Positions 9,542-20,634 of a stretch of 64,000 nt of DNA are shown here, in pieces. Numbering within the stretch: the stretch's first letter is position 1; each line of letters opens with the position of its first letter. The position numbers and the translations under genes were made by a program. The DNA comes from Galeopsis tetrahit. Lineage: Eukaryota; Streptophyta; Magnoliopsida; Lamiales; Lamiaceae. The notes under the pieces were generated by a model that was not told the origin of the DNA, did no database searches, and saw only the letters and a program-made list of their open reading frames with translations. The stretch spans positions 35,923,494-35,987,493 of the forward strand of contig OY776133.1 in assembly GCA_963675135.1 (NCBI GenBank). Direction: 5' to 3'.

Positions 9542-10762
9542 TCTATCTATATATATAAAAGTAAGAAAGACTTCTCCTGCTCTTGCCATGTGGCTCTTCT
9601 GCTTCCGCCACGTGGCATGTAGATTCTCTCTCCTTCTTGCCATGTGGATTGTATTGAATTAGGACACAACTGAATGCAAAATTTTAAGAGTCAACCGTTT
9701 AATGAAGAATCAGAAGGGCCACAATAACTCCTCCAATGTTCACCACACCGTTTTATTGCCTGCAGAATGAGAAGAGCCACAACTACTTCTTCAAAGTTTT
9801 CAGACGTTTTTTTGCGGCCTACATTCTGTCACCCACAGATTGTTGAACGGTTCAAAACCTTGGGGTAAGATAATACAACAAGTTTTTTTTATTGTTTTTT
9901 TATTTTCTTTACTTTACTAATTTTAGTGCATTTGAATGTTATTTTGGCTTAATTTACATGTATATGTTATGACCAGAAAGAAAATAAAGAAGTTATTAGC
10001 ACAAGTGTTGATATTTTCGTATGATGAATATATTTGATGACTATTTCTTCTTGATATTTTTATTTCTTCCAAGATGCAGAGAATTTCGTGATTAAATACT
10101 ATGTGACGTTAAAAAAGAATCCATATAATTTATATCTGTATTTTTGGGACCATGCTTCAGTTTGATGGAGACACAATAGAGATGGCTGATACAAGACTTG
10201 TACTCTCTATATACAAAGCCTTTTATTTATGTCTATATATTAGTTGAAATTTGGAACTTAATGGAATAGATATGAATAGATCAATTAAAAAATCAAAAAA
10301 TATATATAGCTGCTAAAACCTTTGTTATGTTAAACCTTTGTTCAATCGCCTTGCTGAAATCTCGCGCATCATTGGAGTTGTTTTCATTGAAATTGATAGC
10401 TAAAAAAATATTTCGTTTTTTTATCAGAAATTAATCTGGATTCTCATTGACTCTACATTTATTCATTTTCAGACTTTGGAGAGTTGCTATGATTTTACGT
10501 CGTCCATACATCTCTGTTGCAGTTTCTCCAAAATTCCAACAATGTATGTCTTTACTTCTTTTAACCCCTTTTTCATTGCTTTTTTTTGTAATTTTAAATG
10601 TATTTGGAAATATCAAATAGGTGATTTGAAGTCAATGAATTTTGATCAATTGCGAGAGATGGTGGATTTCATTCTGTGTATGGGGTTTCAAAATTTTCTT
10701 CTTTGCTCCCTTTACATAATAATTGGATTTCGTGATGAATGGAGTTATCCTTTTATTTTCAG

Positions 10763-10805
10763 TATATCGAAAGCTTGCTAGGAGCTACCCTCCAGATGTG
10801 TATAA
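10763..10805 (+). pseudogene. Captured DnaJ (J-domain) exon, helix II-HPD region
   Basis: After acceptor TTTTATTTTCAG, the exon reads YRKLARSYPPDVY and ends at donor AA|GTAAGCC. In J-domains this is helix II followed by the HPD tripeptide that stimulates Hsp70 ATPase. Here the His is Pro (PPD), so the key motif is broken. The exon continues in phase into the next one at 11211. Confidence 0.75.
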
Positions 10806-11210
10806 GTAAGCCATTGTATCACCTTCATTTAATTGCATTTCAACTACCATACTTGTCTTTATTCTCTGTGTTGTATAGTTGTCATTTCATTTAACCTTTT
10901 ATAAAGAAGAATTGGCATCGAATAACTTATATAAGTTGAACTATTTAAAGAGAAACACGGTACAAATTATAAGTTGGTGATGCTTCGGACTTATGTGCTG
11001 CTTCGAACTTATGTGACTGAGAAAGTAAACAGTGGCTCATCTTTCCAAATGACACCATCATTCTGGTGAGAGAAATTCGACATCATTTATCAAATTATTT
11101 TCATGGAATTTTATATTATGCAAAAAAATGAATAAGGTAAAACTTATATTGCTACCATGGAATTTATATTGTTGAATCTTGTCTGAACCAATATTTTTCC
11201 TCAACTGCAG

Positions 11211-11259
11211 AGAAGCTGGAGCAGAAGATAGATTCAAAGAGATTAGCAATGCTTATGAG
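11211..11259 (+). pseudogene. Captured DnaJ exon, helix III
   Basis: After acceptor CTCAACTGCAG, the exon reads EAGAEDRFKEISNAYE and ends at donor GAG|GTAGAA. With two bases from the previous exon it also supplies a Lys codon. This is helix III of a J-domain, of the type found in organellar DnaJ proteins (K-x-x-x-AE-x-x-F-K-EI). Phase agrees with exon 10763-10805. Confidence 0.8.
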
Positions 11260-11359
11260 GTAGAATGATCTTATCCATGCAACTATAAGATCTATATGGT
11301 TTATTATTATTTATTGAATGTGTATAAACATATAAATTATTCAAAAACTGTTGCAACAA

Positions 11360-11400
11360 GTTTTATCAGATGATGAGAAACGCTCGATTTATGCACCTTT
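11360..11400 (+). pseudogene. Captured DnaJ exon, helix IV start
   Basis: The frame reads VLSDDEKRSIYA, the end of a J-domain. The acceptor before GTTTTATCA reads AACAA instead of CAG, so normal splicing is unlikely. After Tyr the expected continuation of the domain is lost (CACCTTTG), where a diverged copy of 10327-10690 begins. Confidence 0.7.
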
Positions 11401-11856
11401 GTTCAGTTGCTCGCTGAAATCTCGCACTTCATTTAAGTTTTCATTGAAATAATGAAATTGATAGTTAAAAACACATTATATTTATTATTATTTTTTATCA
11501 TAAATGAAATTCAAATTATCTTTGACTGTACATGTATTCATATTCAGTCTTTGGAGAGTTACTGTATGGACTTATATCAATTGAGAGAGTATGGACATAA
11601 GATGGTGGATTCCATTATGTGAATGGGGAGTTATTTTTCTTGAATTTCAATTAATTCTTATTGGCATTCATTGATGAAAAATTATTGATATTTGTTTGAT
11701 TGCCACATAGGAGTTAGTTGTAAGTTTTTCAAAATATTTGAAGAGTGAGCCACCCATGATTGATGTTGTAACTAATTTCAACAAAAGACTGAATGATTTA
11801 CAACTATAGTTGAATCTTGAGACATAAAAAAGGATTTGGTTTTCATTTATATTATA

Positions 11857-12118
11857 CTCCCTCCGTCCCGGTATAAGTTTCCCACTTCTTTTGGTGTTTT
11901 GATTAAGGAATATGATAAAATAATAGATGTAGTACAAGTGATGTGATGGTGAGAGAGAAAATAATAGATTAGTATGAGATGAAGTATGATAAAACAATAG
12001 ATAAAGTATATGTGATGTGATTGAGAAAGAGAAAATAATTTGCCAAAAATGGAATGAGAAACTTATAGTGGGACATCCAAATAAGGAAAGTGGGAAACTT
12101 ATAGTGGGACGGAGGGAG
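11857..12118. mobile_element. Stowaway-type MITE
   Basis: Terminal inverted repeats CTCCCTCCGTCCC at 11857 and GGGACGGAGGGAG ending at 12118, with flanking TA dinucleotides at 11855-11856 and 12119-12120. The inverted repeats extend inward (GGTATAAGTTTCCCAC against GTGGGAAACTTATAG). Length is 262 bases. It carries no coding sequence. Confidence 0.92.
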
Positions 12119-12120
12119 TA

Positions 12121-13099
12121 TATAAATGCAAGAATAACTTTGAGATTTTGTAAATATATAATTGAATTATGTTTAGAGAAAATATAGAAAATTAAAATTT
12201 TGTGATTGATGAGATTGAGTGGTTAATAATTGTGTATGCAGTCATTATGTACTTGATTTTGTTGTTTTATACTTTAGTTTATTTTCCTTTAACATCTTGG
12301 AGGGATGTAGGTTGGTGATTATTTTTGCTAAAATTAAAAGGACTATTGAATGGTGATTGTGTTCTATGATTTGGACTATGGTTGTTTGCTTAAAAGTTCT
12401 ATTATCTTTAAAAGTTTGTCAAGGGCATTACTTTTGGGTTGTACGTTGTATACATTTAATTTGTTTGTCAATTTCATTAGTTAGCTTGATTCATGGAGGA
12501 GGAAGGAGCTCTTCACATTGAATTGGAAACCGACACTCGGTATCTTTTCTCCTCCCTCTCCTCTCCTCTCTTCTCATTTCATCTACTTATATTCATGGTG
12601 TATTTCGATTAAAGCGTATTTCTTCAGAAATCTGCAATTTAATTTGAAGCTTAATTTTGTTCAGCCATGTGTTTGTGTGTGAACTAAAAGATCTTCGAAT
12701 TGGCTTGTGATTCGGTGTTGATCATCCATTGCAACGCTAAAATTCTTGTGATTTAGGCTAGGTTACCTGTATAATTACAACCCTTTTGAACATAGCGCGC
12801 CTTTGCTATATGTTTTAGCATCCTGTTGTTCAATGCTTACGTATTTGGGGAAGATGTGGGATTGAAGTAGAAAATGTTTATATTTAAACAGTAGCAAATG
12901 TTTCATCCTTCAATTGAATTATAAAATACTTTATGTTTTGTGGATCTTGAGAAAGGTTATTATGTTACCTATTTTTTGTTTCTTCGATTATCAATGAATT
13001 TAGATTGTGAACAACATATAATGTGATTTAAATTTGATCCACTAATGTGGCAAAGTTTATGAGTGTGATGTATTAAGAGCCCCTATTTTAAATACACAA
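12121..13099. other. Helitron interior, one exon-like segment at 12493-12539
   Basis: The stretch is AT-rich and mostly featureless. At 12493 an ATG opens MEEEGALHIELETDT, followed after ACTCG by a donor-like GTATCTTTTCTCC. It could be a captured first exon, but I do not recognise the protein. A CT-rich run (CTCCTCCCTCTCCTCTCC) follows at about 12547. Confidence 0.3.
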
Positions 13100-14075
13100 T
13101 TTGCAAGTATTGGTGGATTCAGCTATGGAGGTGGAGGGCGATTGGGGGCTTATCTGGGGTCTCAAGGTCCCTCCACGGGTGAGGAATTTTCAGTGGCATG
13201 CATGTCGAGACTGTTTACCAAATAAAATAAAATTGTTTACGAAGCGGGTAACCGATGATAAATGGTGCGCATAATGTAATCAAGACTTGGAAAGTAATTG
13301 ACATTTGTTTGTGGCTTGTGGATATGCAGAAGATTGTTGGCGTGAAGTGGGCTTGTAGGAGATGATTGAGGATGCCTGGCAATGGGTCGACAGTTTCAAC
13401 GAGCTTATATTTTTTGCTCTAGGTAGTGCGGACAGCAATGGCCCGGAAAGACTTGCTATGACGTCATGGCAAATCTGGAAGGAAAGAAATTCAAAAGTTT
13501 GGGAAGGAAGGTGCAGGTCGTCCCATGTTGAGGCTTGCTTTGCAACGACTCTACTTTTGAGGGAATGGCAGCAAGCGCAAGTGGAAAGGGTTCCCTCGAA
13601 TAGAATGGGGTCGTTTGGGTGTGGGGAATGGAACAAACCCCCAGAGGGATGATGGAAGATTAATGTGGTGATCCGGGATGATTGTGGAGAATTTATGGTG
13701 GCACGCTCAATCGTGATTGACGACATTATGCCTGTCGAAGTGGGGGAAGTTATGGCATTAACAGAAGCTCTCTCCTGGGCCAGAGGGTTAGGACTTGATA
13801 AGGTGGTGAATGACTCTCTCAAGGTGGTAGCAACTATTAATTCCTCCAACTTTAATGCATCTGTTTTTGGAGATTATGTTAAATTGTGCAATAATTTGAT
13901 TCGATTATCTAGCTACTTTGTAGTGCCAATTTTTGGACTCACGAATTTGCTAGGACCTCTCGATTCTATGGGAATTTCTATTGTTGGTTAAACCCTCTGT
14001 CGTTTGTGGTTGGACTAACCTCCTCATCATATTCTTGCAATAATAAAAGTTAAATCCTTTTGCTTTAAAAAAAAA
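13100..14075 (+). pseudogene. 5'-truncated L1-type LINE: zinc-binding RT tail and RNase H-like end
   Basis: From about 13135, frames read VEGDWGLIWGLKVPPRVRNF, then QWHACRDCLPNKIKLF, the zf-RVT zinc-binding region after plant LINE reverse transcriptase. Next come ERLAMTSWQIWKERNSKVW and, at 13665-13860, VVIRDDCGEFMVARS, then EVMALTEALSWARGLGLDKV, the RNase H-like (RVT_3) domain. Several stops and frameshifts interrupt it (for example at about 13275 and 13650). A short 3' UTR ends in AATAAAAG and a poly-A run at 14067-14075. The lack of the upstream endonuclease and main RT domain fits 5' truncation during insertion. Start is uncertain. Confidence 0.8.
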
Positions 14076-14459
14076 TTTGTTTATCCGGTGATTCTTTTAC
14101 TAAAGTAAAGAAATGAAAATTTTGTAAACACTTTTATTATATTTTCAAATAGTTGAAGCTCTTAAGTAGGAAAAGTAGAAACTTATCGGTCGTAACTTCT
14201 CTAAGCCTAAATTAAGCTTAAAACCATTGAAAATGTATGAGAGTTTTATTGTTTCAAGTCCCAAATCTCTATATTTTTAGTGTGACCTCAAAACACGTAC
14301 TATTGTTTTAGATTTTTTTTTTAAATTTCCACACTATCCTTATTTTTATTTGAGTTTTTGAATTATAGTGATGTTAACAATGATTCTTTTGGCAAATCCT
14401 TTTTCTAAAGACTTCCACGATTGGTCGTCTTTTTTTTTTCATTTGAGATTTACAATTGA

Positions 14460-14487
14460 CCCGTGCATTGCACGGGCAAAAAACTAG
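14460..14487 (+). other. Helitron 3' hairpin and CTAG terminus
   Basis: A 7-bp stem (CCCGTGC/GCACGGG) with a 3-base loop is followed seven bases later by CTAG, then the host T at 14488. This is the rolling-circle termination signal. Confidence 0.9.
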
Positions 14488-15016
14488 TGTGTTTAAAAAG
14501 AAAAGAAGCAAGTATATTGTGTGAGATAGAGAACTTTGAGTTGCAACTTGATCAATTGCAACTTTCCTTCTTGCTCCACTAGTTTATGAGTTAATTTATC
14601 CAAACTTTTTCTAACATAACCAAAGAGCCTATATTATAAACAAATGTGAAGTCCTTATTGATTCATTGATTGAACACTTTCATGTGGTGGAGAACTTAGA
14701 TATTTGACAAGCATATGGTAGTGCACTTGTGTGATTTGATGTTGAGAGCATACACTTCCTTGATATACACTTTAAGTGATGAGTGATACACTTACTCGTG
14801 AGGGTATTGTGAATTGAGCACTTAATCTTGCATGGATTTGAACATAGTTTGTGAACTTGCTTGTTGATTTTTCTATCTCAAAGTTTGATTGAATTGATGG
14901 AACTTGACAATCACTCATTCTATTTTGTCTTGGATGAATTTCTTCACATTCCTCCCACTTGTATTATTTTCTTTCGTTGCTCGGGGATGAGCAACACTTT
15001 ATGTTTGGGGGGGGGG
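14488..15016 (+). mobile_element. Ty3/gypsy 3' noncoding region, right of the Helitron, with polypurine tract
   Basis: Continues the stretch interrupted at 9541. Near its end, GTTGCTCGGGGATGAGCAAC is followed by TTTATGTTTGGGGGGGGGG, a phrase that in plant gypsy elements sits just before the 3' LTR and serves as polypurine tract. Confidence 0.5.
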
Positions 15017-15420
15017 TGATTAGTGTGATAATTGCTTGAAATTCATGTGTTTATTTTGCATATTTTTATAAGATTTCATGCATTATTTACACTAATTTGA
15101 CTAATTACACTTGAAATGAGAAAGATATGTGTTTTGCTATTTTTATAGGAAAAATGAGTATTTTTGAAGTAAAACACGCCTCGATTATATTGTGAAGTTA
15201 GTTGAACGAGAAGGAGTCAAGTATGAGGAGAACTTGGGCTCAAGAATCAGCCCATTACTTGGGGTATTTATACTGCATTGAGGAATTATAAGAATAGCAT
15301 CAATTTAAAAGTCATAACCACTTCCAATTTTTGGGCCCATTCATCAATAGTATCAAGTTAATAACTATGGTCCAATTTTCAAAAGGAATCAACCACAATT
15401 AAAATTAGGGCGCGGTTAAA
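15017..15420 (+). repeat. Probable start of the gypsy 3' LTR, truncated
   Basis: Begins TGATTAGTGTGATAATTGC right after the polypurine run. It has typical LTR-like noncoding text but no recognisable CA end before the next element begins at 15637. No second copy of this LTR is in the window, so the boundary is not proven. Confidence 0.4.
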
Positions 15421-15636
15421 GACACACACCAACCTATTGAGTACACCCACCAAAACTTTTTTTAATGATAAGTGGAATGTAAAATGTCCCTTTTACCCCT
15501 CTTGCAAAATTAAACAAAAAATCAAGATGAGTACACCCCTCGTGAATTTTCAACTTCCATTTCAACATAATCATCCCCCCGAATGGGGGTAAATATATTC
15601 AGAAAAAAACGCTAATCCCCTAAGGGAAAACGCCTG
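15421..15636. other. Unassigned DNA between gypsy LTR and Copia element
   Basis: Contains GGGCGCGGTTAAAGACACAC and ACCCACCAAAACTTTTTTT, then CCCCTAAGGGAAAACGCC. The join to Copia sequence is at 15636/15637, because the homologous copy at 45312 has different sequence upstream. No feature recognised. Confidence 0.4.
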
Positions 15637-15639
15637 CGT

Positions 15640-18429
15640 ATGTACATCAAGTCAGTTGATGAACGTGCTTGGAGGACCGTACTTACAGGTTGGGAAGCTC
15701 CAAAGAAACCAGCAGATGCAGATGGTGAAATACAACTCAAGAAAGAAGTTGACTGGACGGCTGATGTAATAACAACAGCAAGCTACAATTCTAAAGCTTT
15801 AAATGCTATATTTACTTCTGTTGATGTTTCAATGTTTAAAATTATATCTAACTGTTCTACTTCTAAAGATGCATGGGACAGGTTGCAAGAGCATTGTGAG
15901 GGTTCAGACAGTGTTCGAAGGACTAAGCTTCGAATGTTGGGGACAAAATTTGAGAATCTTCGAATGAGGGAAGATGAAACAATTACAGCCTACAATGAAA
16001 GGTTAAGTGAGATTATAAATGAATCACATTCTCTTGGTGACCCTATTTCTAATGTTAGAGTAGTTCATAAGATATTAAGATCTGTTCCTAAAAGACTTGA
16101 TGCTAAAATTTGTGCTATTGAAGAGGCAAAAGATACTGATAAGTTAAGTCAAAATGAGTTAGTGAGTATTCTTAGAACATATGAAATAAACACTAATCAA
16201 GTTGATGAAACTAATGCTGATAAGAAAGTTGTGGTTTTTAAAGGGGAAACATCAAACACTTCTGAAGTTCAACCTATCATTACTGAAGTTGATTCTGATG
16301 AAGAATTGCTTGATGAATGCCTCAACAATCCTAACAACATTGCCTTGCTCACTAAGCATTTTAATAAGTTTCTTAAGAAATCTGTGAACAAATCTAGAAA
16401 CATTCAACCTAAGATTCAAATCAACACATCAACACCTCAACCAGAAAGGAGGAAAGGTCAATTCACACCAAGACCATCAAAGAGTGAAGGTAAACCAAGG
16501 TATGATCCTGAATTTCGAAAATCAGTTCAATGCAATACTTGTTCTGGTTATGGCCATTATGCAAATGAATGTGCCAATACTAGACTTAAGCAAAAACTGA
16601 ATTTTAGTGCTACCTTGAGTGATGAATCTGATGATGATGATTTAAATCAGAATGAATATTCTAATTTTACCAGAATTGATTATAATGATTCCTAAGATGA
16701 TGATCTGGATGAAACAGATTCTGATGTTGTACCTGATGCTTTAACATCTACAGCAACATCAGAAAAGAGTCACCCAGATTTGAACTGTTTTAATGGTTTG
16801 GTTGATGATGCAGGAAAAATGACTGATGACAATGAACACCAAAAACTGTTAGATGATTGGAACAATCAGAAACTCACTCTTGATTCCTTGAATAAAGAGA
16901 ATGAGGATCTGAAAGACACAATCACCAAGCTAGAGGTTATTCTTACCAAAAGAGATCTGGAAATTTGTAACTAAAAGGAGAAATTGATAAATTCCACCTT
17001 ATGTTTCAAGAAATATTCCAAGAGTGCTTCTGAGGTAAATAATGCTATAGCTACTGGGAAGTCTAATAATCATGGTTTAGGTTATGATGGTACTACTGCT
17101 TCTATTTCTGATAAATTTAGAAAACCTGTGAAATTTGTGAAGGCAAATGTTGACACATCTGGTGTAACATCTGCACAATCAGATCCTCACAAGGTTAAAA
17201 GGAAGTATATCTGTCATTACTGCTTCAAAGTTGGTCATATTCGTCCTTACTGTATAAAATTGTTTGAAGAACAGAAAACTTTGAAAATGCTGCATAAAAA
17301 ACTGTCACATCCTGGTAAACAGTTTATGAAATCTGCATGGAAACCAAAAACTACCTGTAATGTTGTTCACACCTACTTAAAAGCATGTCTACCTGATTTA
17401 TGGTATTTTGATAGTGGTTGTTCTAGACATATGACAGGTCGTATTGATTTCTTATCTGATTATGTGACCTTGAATAGTGGTAGTGTTACATATGGTGGAG
17501 GTTCTAAAGGAAAGATTGTTGGTAAAGGAACTTTGAATGTTGAAGGTTTTCCTAAGCTTAAAAATGTCTTACATGTTGATGGCTTACTTGCAAATCTGAT
17601 TAGCATTAGTCAACTTTGTGATGATAATTTGCATGTGAAATTTGATAAAGACTCATGTTATGTTCTTAATAAAGATGAAGTTTGTGTAATGACTGGTACT
17701 AGGTCAGCTGATAATTGCTATCTTATTGGAACAAATATGTGTAACTTGTCAAAGTATGATGAAAATGTTTTATGGCATCAAAGATTGGGTCATGCAAATT
17801 ACAGAGCAATGCAAAAACTAATCAAAGCAGATGCAGTAAAAGGAATTCCAAAACTGAGGTTTCACAATATCACTGTATGTGGACCATGCCAAAAAGGTAA
17901 GCAGGTAAGAATGTCGCACAAAATGCTATCACATTGTACTACATATCGATGTTTTGAATTACTGCACATGGACTTGATGGGTCGTATGGAAACTGAAAGC
18001 ATTGGAGGAAGGAGGTATTCCTTAGTTGTGGTAGATGATTTTTCTAGATATACCTGGGTAGAGTCTTTGAGAGACAAATCTGAAGCATTTGCTGCATTTA
18101 AAATTCTTTATAAGAGGTTCAAAAATGTGTTTAACTTGAAAGTTGGCCGAATTAGAACTGATCATGGTAGGGAATTTGAAAACAACATGTTTAATGATTT
18201 TTGTGATAAAAAGGGTATCTTGCAAGAATATTCATCTCCTAAAACTCCACAACAAAATGGAATTGTTGAAAGAAAGAATAGAACTTTACAAGAAATGGCT
18301 AGAGTCATGCTTACATCCAAATGTCTTGCTAAGAAATTTTGGGGAGAAGCATTGAATACTGCATGTCATATTATTAATAGGGTTTTTATTCGTTCTGGCA
18401 TAAAAGTCAAACACCTTATGAGATTTTGA
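15640..18429 (+). pseudogene. Copia gag, protease and integrase frame, family X
   Basis: One frame runs from 15640 to 18429 with two stops (16693-16695 and 16972-16974). Gag resembles the UBN2/retrotransposon gag family, ending in a zinc knuckle C-x2-C-x4-H-x4-C near residue 298 (CNTCSGYGHYANEC). The aspartic protease motif is YFDSGCSRHMTG at about 17404. Integrase has the His/Cys zinc domain (WHQRLGHANY and CGPCQKGK, about 17770-17900) and the catalytic D, D, E at MDLMG, RTDHGREF and GIVERKNRT. A frameshift near 18400 ends it and the next frame continues in integrase. Catalytic residues are all intact; only stops and the shift inactivate it. Confidence 0.9.
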
Positions 18430-19813
18430 ACAACAGAAAACCAAGTGTGAAATATTTTCATGTATTTGGTTGTGTGTGTTATATTCTGAATGATAGGGAT
18501 CAACTTCATAAGTTTGATTCTAAAAGTGATAAAGGTTTCTTTTTAGGCTATTCTAGAAATAGTAAAGCTTATAGAGTATATAACCTTAGAACTAACACTA
18601 TTCAAGAATCTGTTAATGTTGTGTTTGATGATGATAAAGGTTTTACAGATGACAAAGATGAAGAAGATGTATCACAGGTTACTGACACTTGTAAGAATAC
18701 ACTGAAGTCTAAAAATGTTGCACCAAATGTTAACACATCTGGGTCAACATCTACAGAACAAGCAGTTGTAACTTCACAGAATGACCAGTACGTTCCCAAA
18801 ACGAATCCTTCTTCAAGAATAGGTAAAAGTCATCCTTCTGACCAGATCATAGGCGATGCTACAGTTGGAGTGCAAACCAGAGGAAGAGTAAGATCAAACA
18901 AGCTAGATATGGTAAGAACAATATGCATGTCTTCTATGTGTAATGTTGTAAATGCTGAATGCTATTTATCTGAAATTGAACCTAAAAGTGCTAAAGAAGG
19001 CTTAACTGATGAAAACTGGATTAATGCTATGCATGAAGAACTTGGTCAGTTTGAAAGAAATGAAGTGTGGACACTTGTTCCAAGACCTAGTCATACTAAT
19101 GTCATTGGAACAAAGTGGATATTCAAGAATAAAACTGATGAATCTGGTAACATTGTTAGAAACAAGGCTAGGTTAGTAGCACAAGGTTACACCCAAGTTG
19201 AGGGAGTTGATTTTGAAGAGACTTTTGCACCTGTTGCTAGAATAGAATCTATAAGATTACTACTAGCTATTGCATGTTTTATTGATATTAAACTTCATCA
19301 AATGGATGTAAAGGCTGCATTTCTAAATGACATATTGAATGAAGAAGCATATTTTGAACAACCTATAGGATTTGAAGATCCACAATACCCTTATCATGTA
19401 TATAAACTTAAGAAAGCATTGTATGGTCTTAAACAAGCTCCTAGAGCATGGTATGATAGGCTTACTGACTTTCTTTTGGAATATGGATATATTAGAGGAG
19501 AAGCTGATAGAACTTTGTTCATTAAGCACACTGAAGGAGATTTACTTATTGCTCAAATATATGTTGATGACATTGTGTTTGGTTCTACTTGTGATAAAAT
19601 GTTGAGTAACTTTGTTGAGGCAATGACTGCAACATTTGAAATGAGTATGGTTGGAGACTTGAACTATTTTCTAGGTCTTCAAATCAAACAATGCAGTGAT
19701 GGTATTTTCTTCTCCCAGAGTAAGTATGCTAAGAACTTGGTTAAAAGATTTGGTCTTGAAAATTCAAAACCAATGAAAACTCCTATGGGATCTTCTTTGA
19801 AACTGTGCAAAGA
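18426..19813 (+). pseudogene. Copia integrase end and reverse transcriptase, family X, truncated
   Basis: Continues the polyprotein in a new frame after the shift at about 18400. Starts with the integrase C-terminal region (FHVFGCVCYILNDRDQLHKF), has a variable Ser/Thr-rich linker and then reverse transcriptase from about 19010 (NWINAMHEELGQFERNEVW). Visible RT landmarks are GTKWIFKNK, QMDVKAAFLN, ALYGLKQAPRAWY and the catalytic YVDDIVFGS at about 19561. It stops being pol after KLCKD at about 19813. RNase H is missing. Confidence 0.9.
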
Positions 19814-19814
19814 C

Positions 19815-20634
19815 AGACATTATCAACAACATCTTAATTTGACCTTCCGAGATTTTGTCTAAGTCTTTTCTGTAATGCTACATTAAATGTTGATCTAAAT
19901 GTTGTCGAATTTCTGGCAGGATCTAGAAGCTTCTACAAGGATCTGGAACCTGGAAGATTCCAGAACATTGGAGAACATGCTAGAACAGCCTGGAACCATT
20001 TAGAACGACCTGGAGCATTCAAGAAGGATCTAGAAAGATCATGAAAGTTGAGTTCCTAAAAAATAGGATCTCAATGTGGAAGCCTCTAGAATCAGCACCC
20101 CACTTCTATAAATACCGATTGAAGGCTTCTCAAATCAGTGTATTATATTCGATCAATTTCCTAGACCGAGCGTTGATCCCTGTTAGGCATTGTGGCCAGT
20201 AGTTTTACCTTTTAGATCATACGAAGTATCCCACCCGTATGACTGTGTGTCTTCTTATCTATTGAGAGTGTAATCATAGATAAACTAGGCATTTCGACAG
20301 TGTATAGTTTATACACTTACTTCGTTTTTAGAACAAGGCACCTGCCTCGTTTGTAGTTTCAGTTGTGAAGGTTATTGCTGTAACATTTCACACAACATTT
20401 GTACTTGAAGATAAGTATTGAATTTCGCCGTAAGGCTCGCATAGATTTTTATTTATAAAATATATGTGAAAAATTATTTCCATTGTGTCACGTTTGTTTT
20501 TAGTGTTTCAAGTCTTCCGCTGTGAATCTTAATATCTAATATTCTGTTAGAGTCAGTGTTGTACAATTTGTCACGACATTTAGTACAACATTATTCTACT
20601 TAAACTTAAACACTTCATACACACCACACTTTCA
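19815..20634 (+). repeat. 3' LTR of the family-X Copia, missing its first bases
   Basis: Aligns with the 44166-45163 LTR from about CATCTTAATTTGACC onward and ends with ACACTTTCA. A shared ATTTTGTCTAAGTCT near the start, AAGGCTCGCATAGATTTT and GTCTTCCGCTGTGAA further on confirm it. It is clearly diverged from the other family-X LTRs. The first about 50 bases were lost in the join with pol. Confidence 0.8.

Larger units (their letters stand above)
10327..11640. repeat. Internal duplication flanking the DnaJ exons
   Basis: The segment 10327-10690 (CCTTTGTTCAATCGCCTTGC, then TTTCAGACTTTGGAGAGTT) recurs in diverged form at 11391-11640 (CCTTTGTTCAGTTGCTCGC, then TTCAGTCTTTGGAGAGTT). The two copies bracket the DnaJ exons. 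They suggest that two captures or a local duplication built this part of the Helitron. Confidence 0.55.
9542..14487 (+). mobile_element. Non-autonomous Helitron, 4.9 kb, with captured gene fragments
   Basis: The 5' end is TCTATCTATATATATAAAAG at 9542. The 3' end is the hairpin CCCGTGCATTGCACGGG at 14460-14476, followed by CAAAAAA and CTAG ending at 14487. The insertion is between A (9541) and T (14488), as Helitrons require, and there is no target duplication. No RepHel helicase gene is present. The interior holds DnaJ exons (10763-11400), a short exon-like ATG segment (12493), a Stowaway MITE (11857-12118) and a truncated LINE (13100-14075). It interrupts a gypsy element. Near the left end are repeats of GCCACGTGGCATG-like phrases common in plant Helitrons. 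Confidence 0.9.
15637..20634 (+). mobile_element. Copia retrotransposon, family X, 5'-truncated and internally deleted
   Basis: Homologous along its length to the complete element at 44166-54021, but with better-preserved coding sequence. It lacks the 5' LTR, primer site and first gag codons (the frame opens in MYIKSVDERAW at 15640). The coding part ends within reverse transcriptase at about 19813, where an abrupt join leads into the LTR, so the RT end, RNase H, 3' gene and the first LTR bases are deleted. The 3' LTR ends TTTCA at 20634. The next base begins a different Copia element, into which this one probably inserted. Confidence 0.85.

Noticed and set aside
9598..9645. CACGTGGC and CATGTGG motifs resembling G-boxes
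   Set aside because: They are part of the repeated text near the 5' end of the Helitron and are not next to any gene, so a light- or ABA-response role is not supported.
13280..13849. 189-residue minus-strand open frame
   Set aside because: It lies opposite the LINE RNase H-like region, whose plus-strand motifs are clear. The minus-strand peptide is low-complexity and is a shadow.
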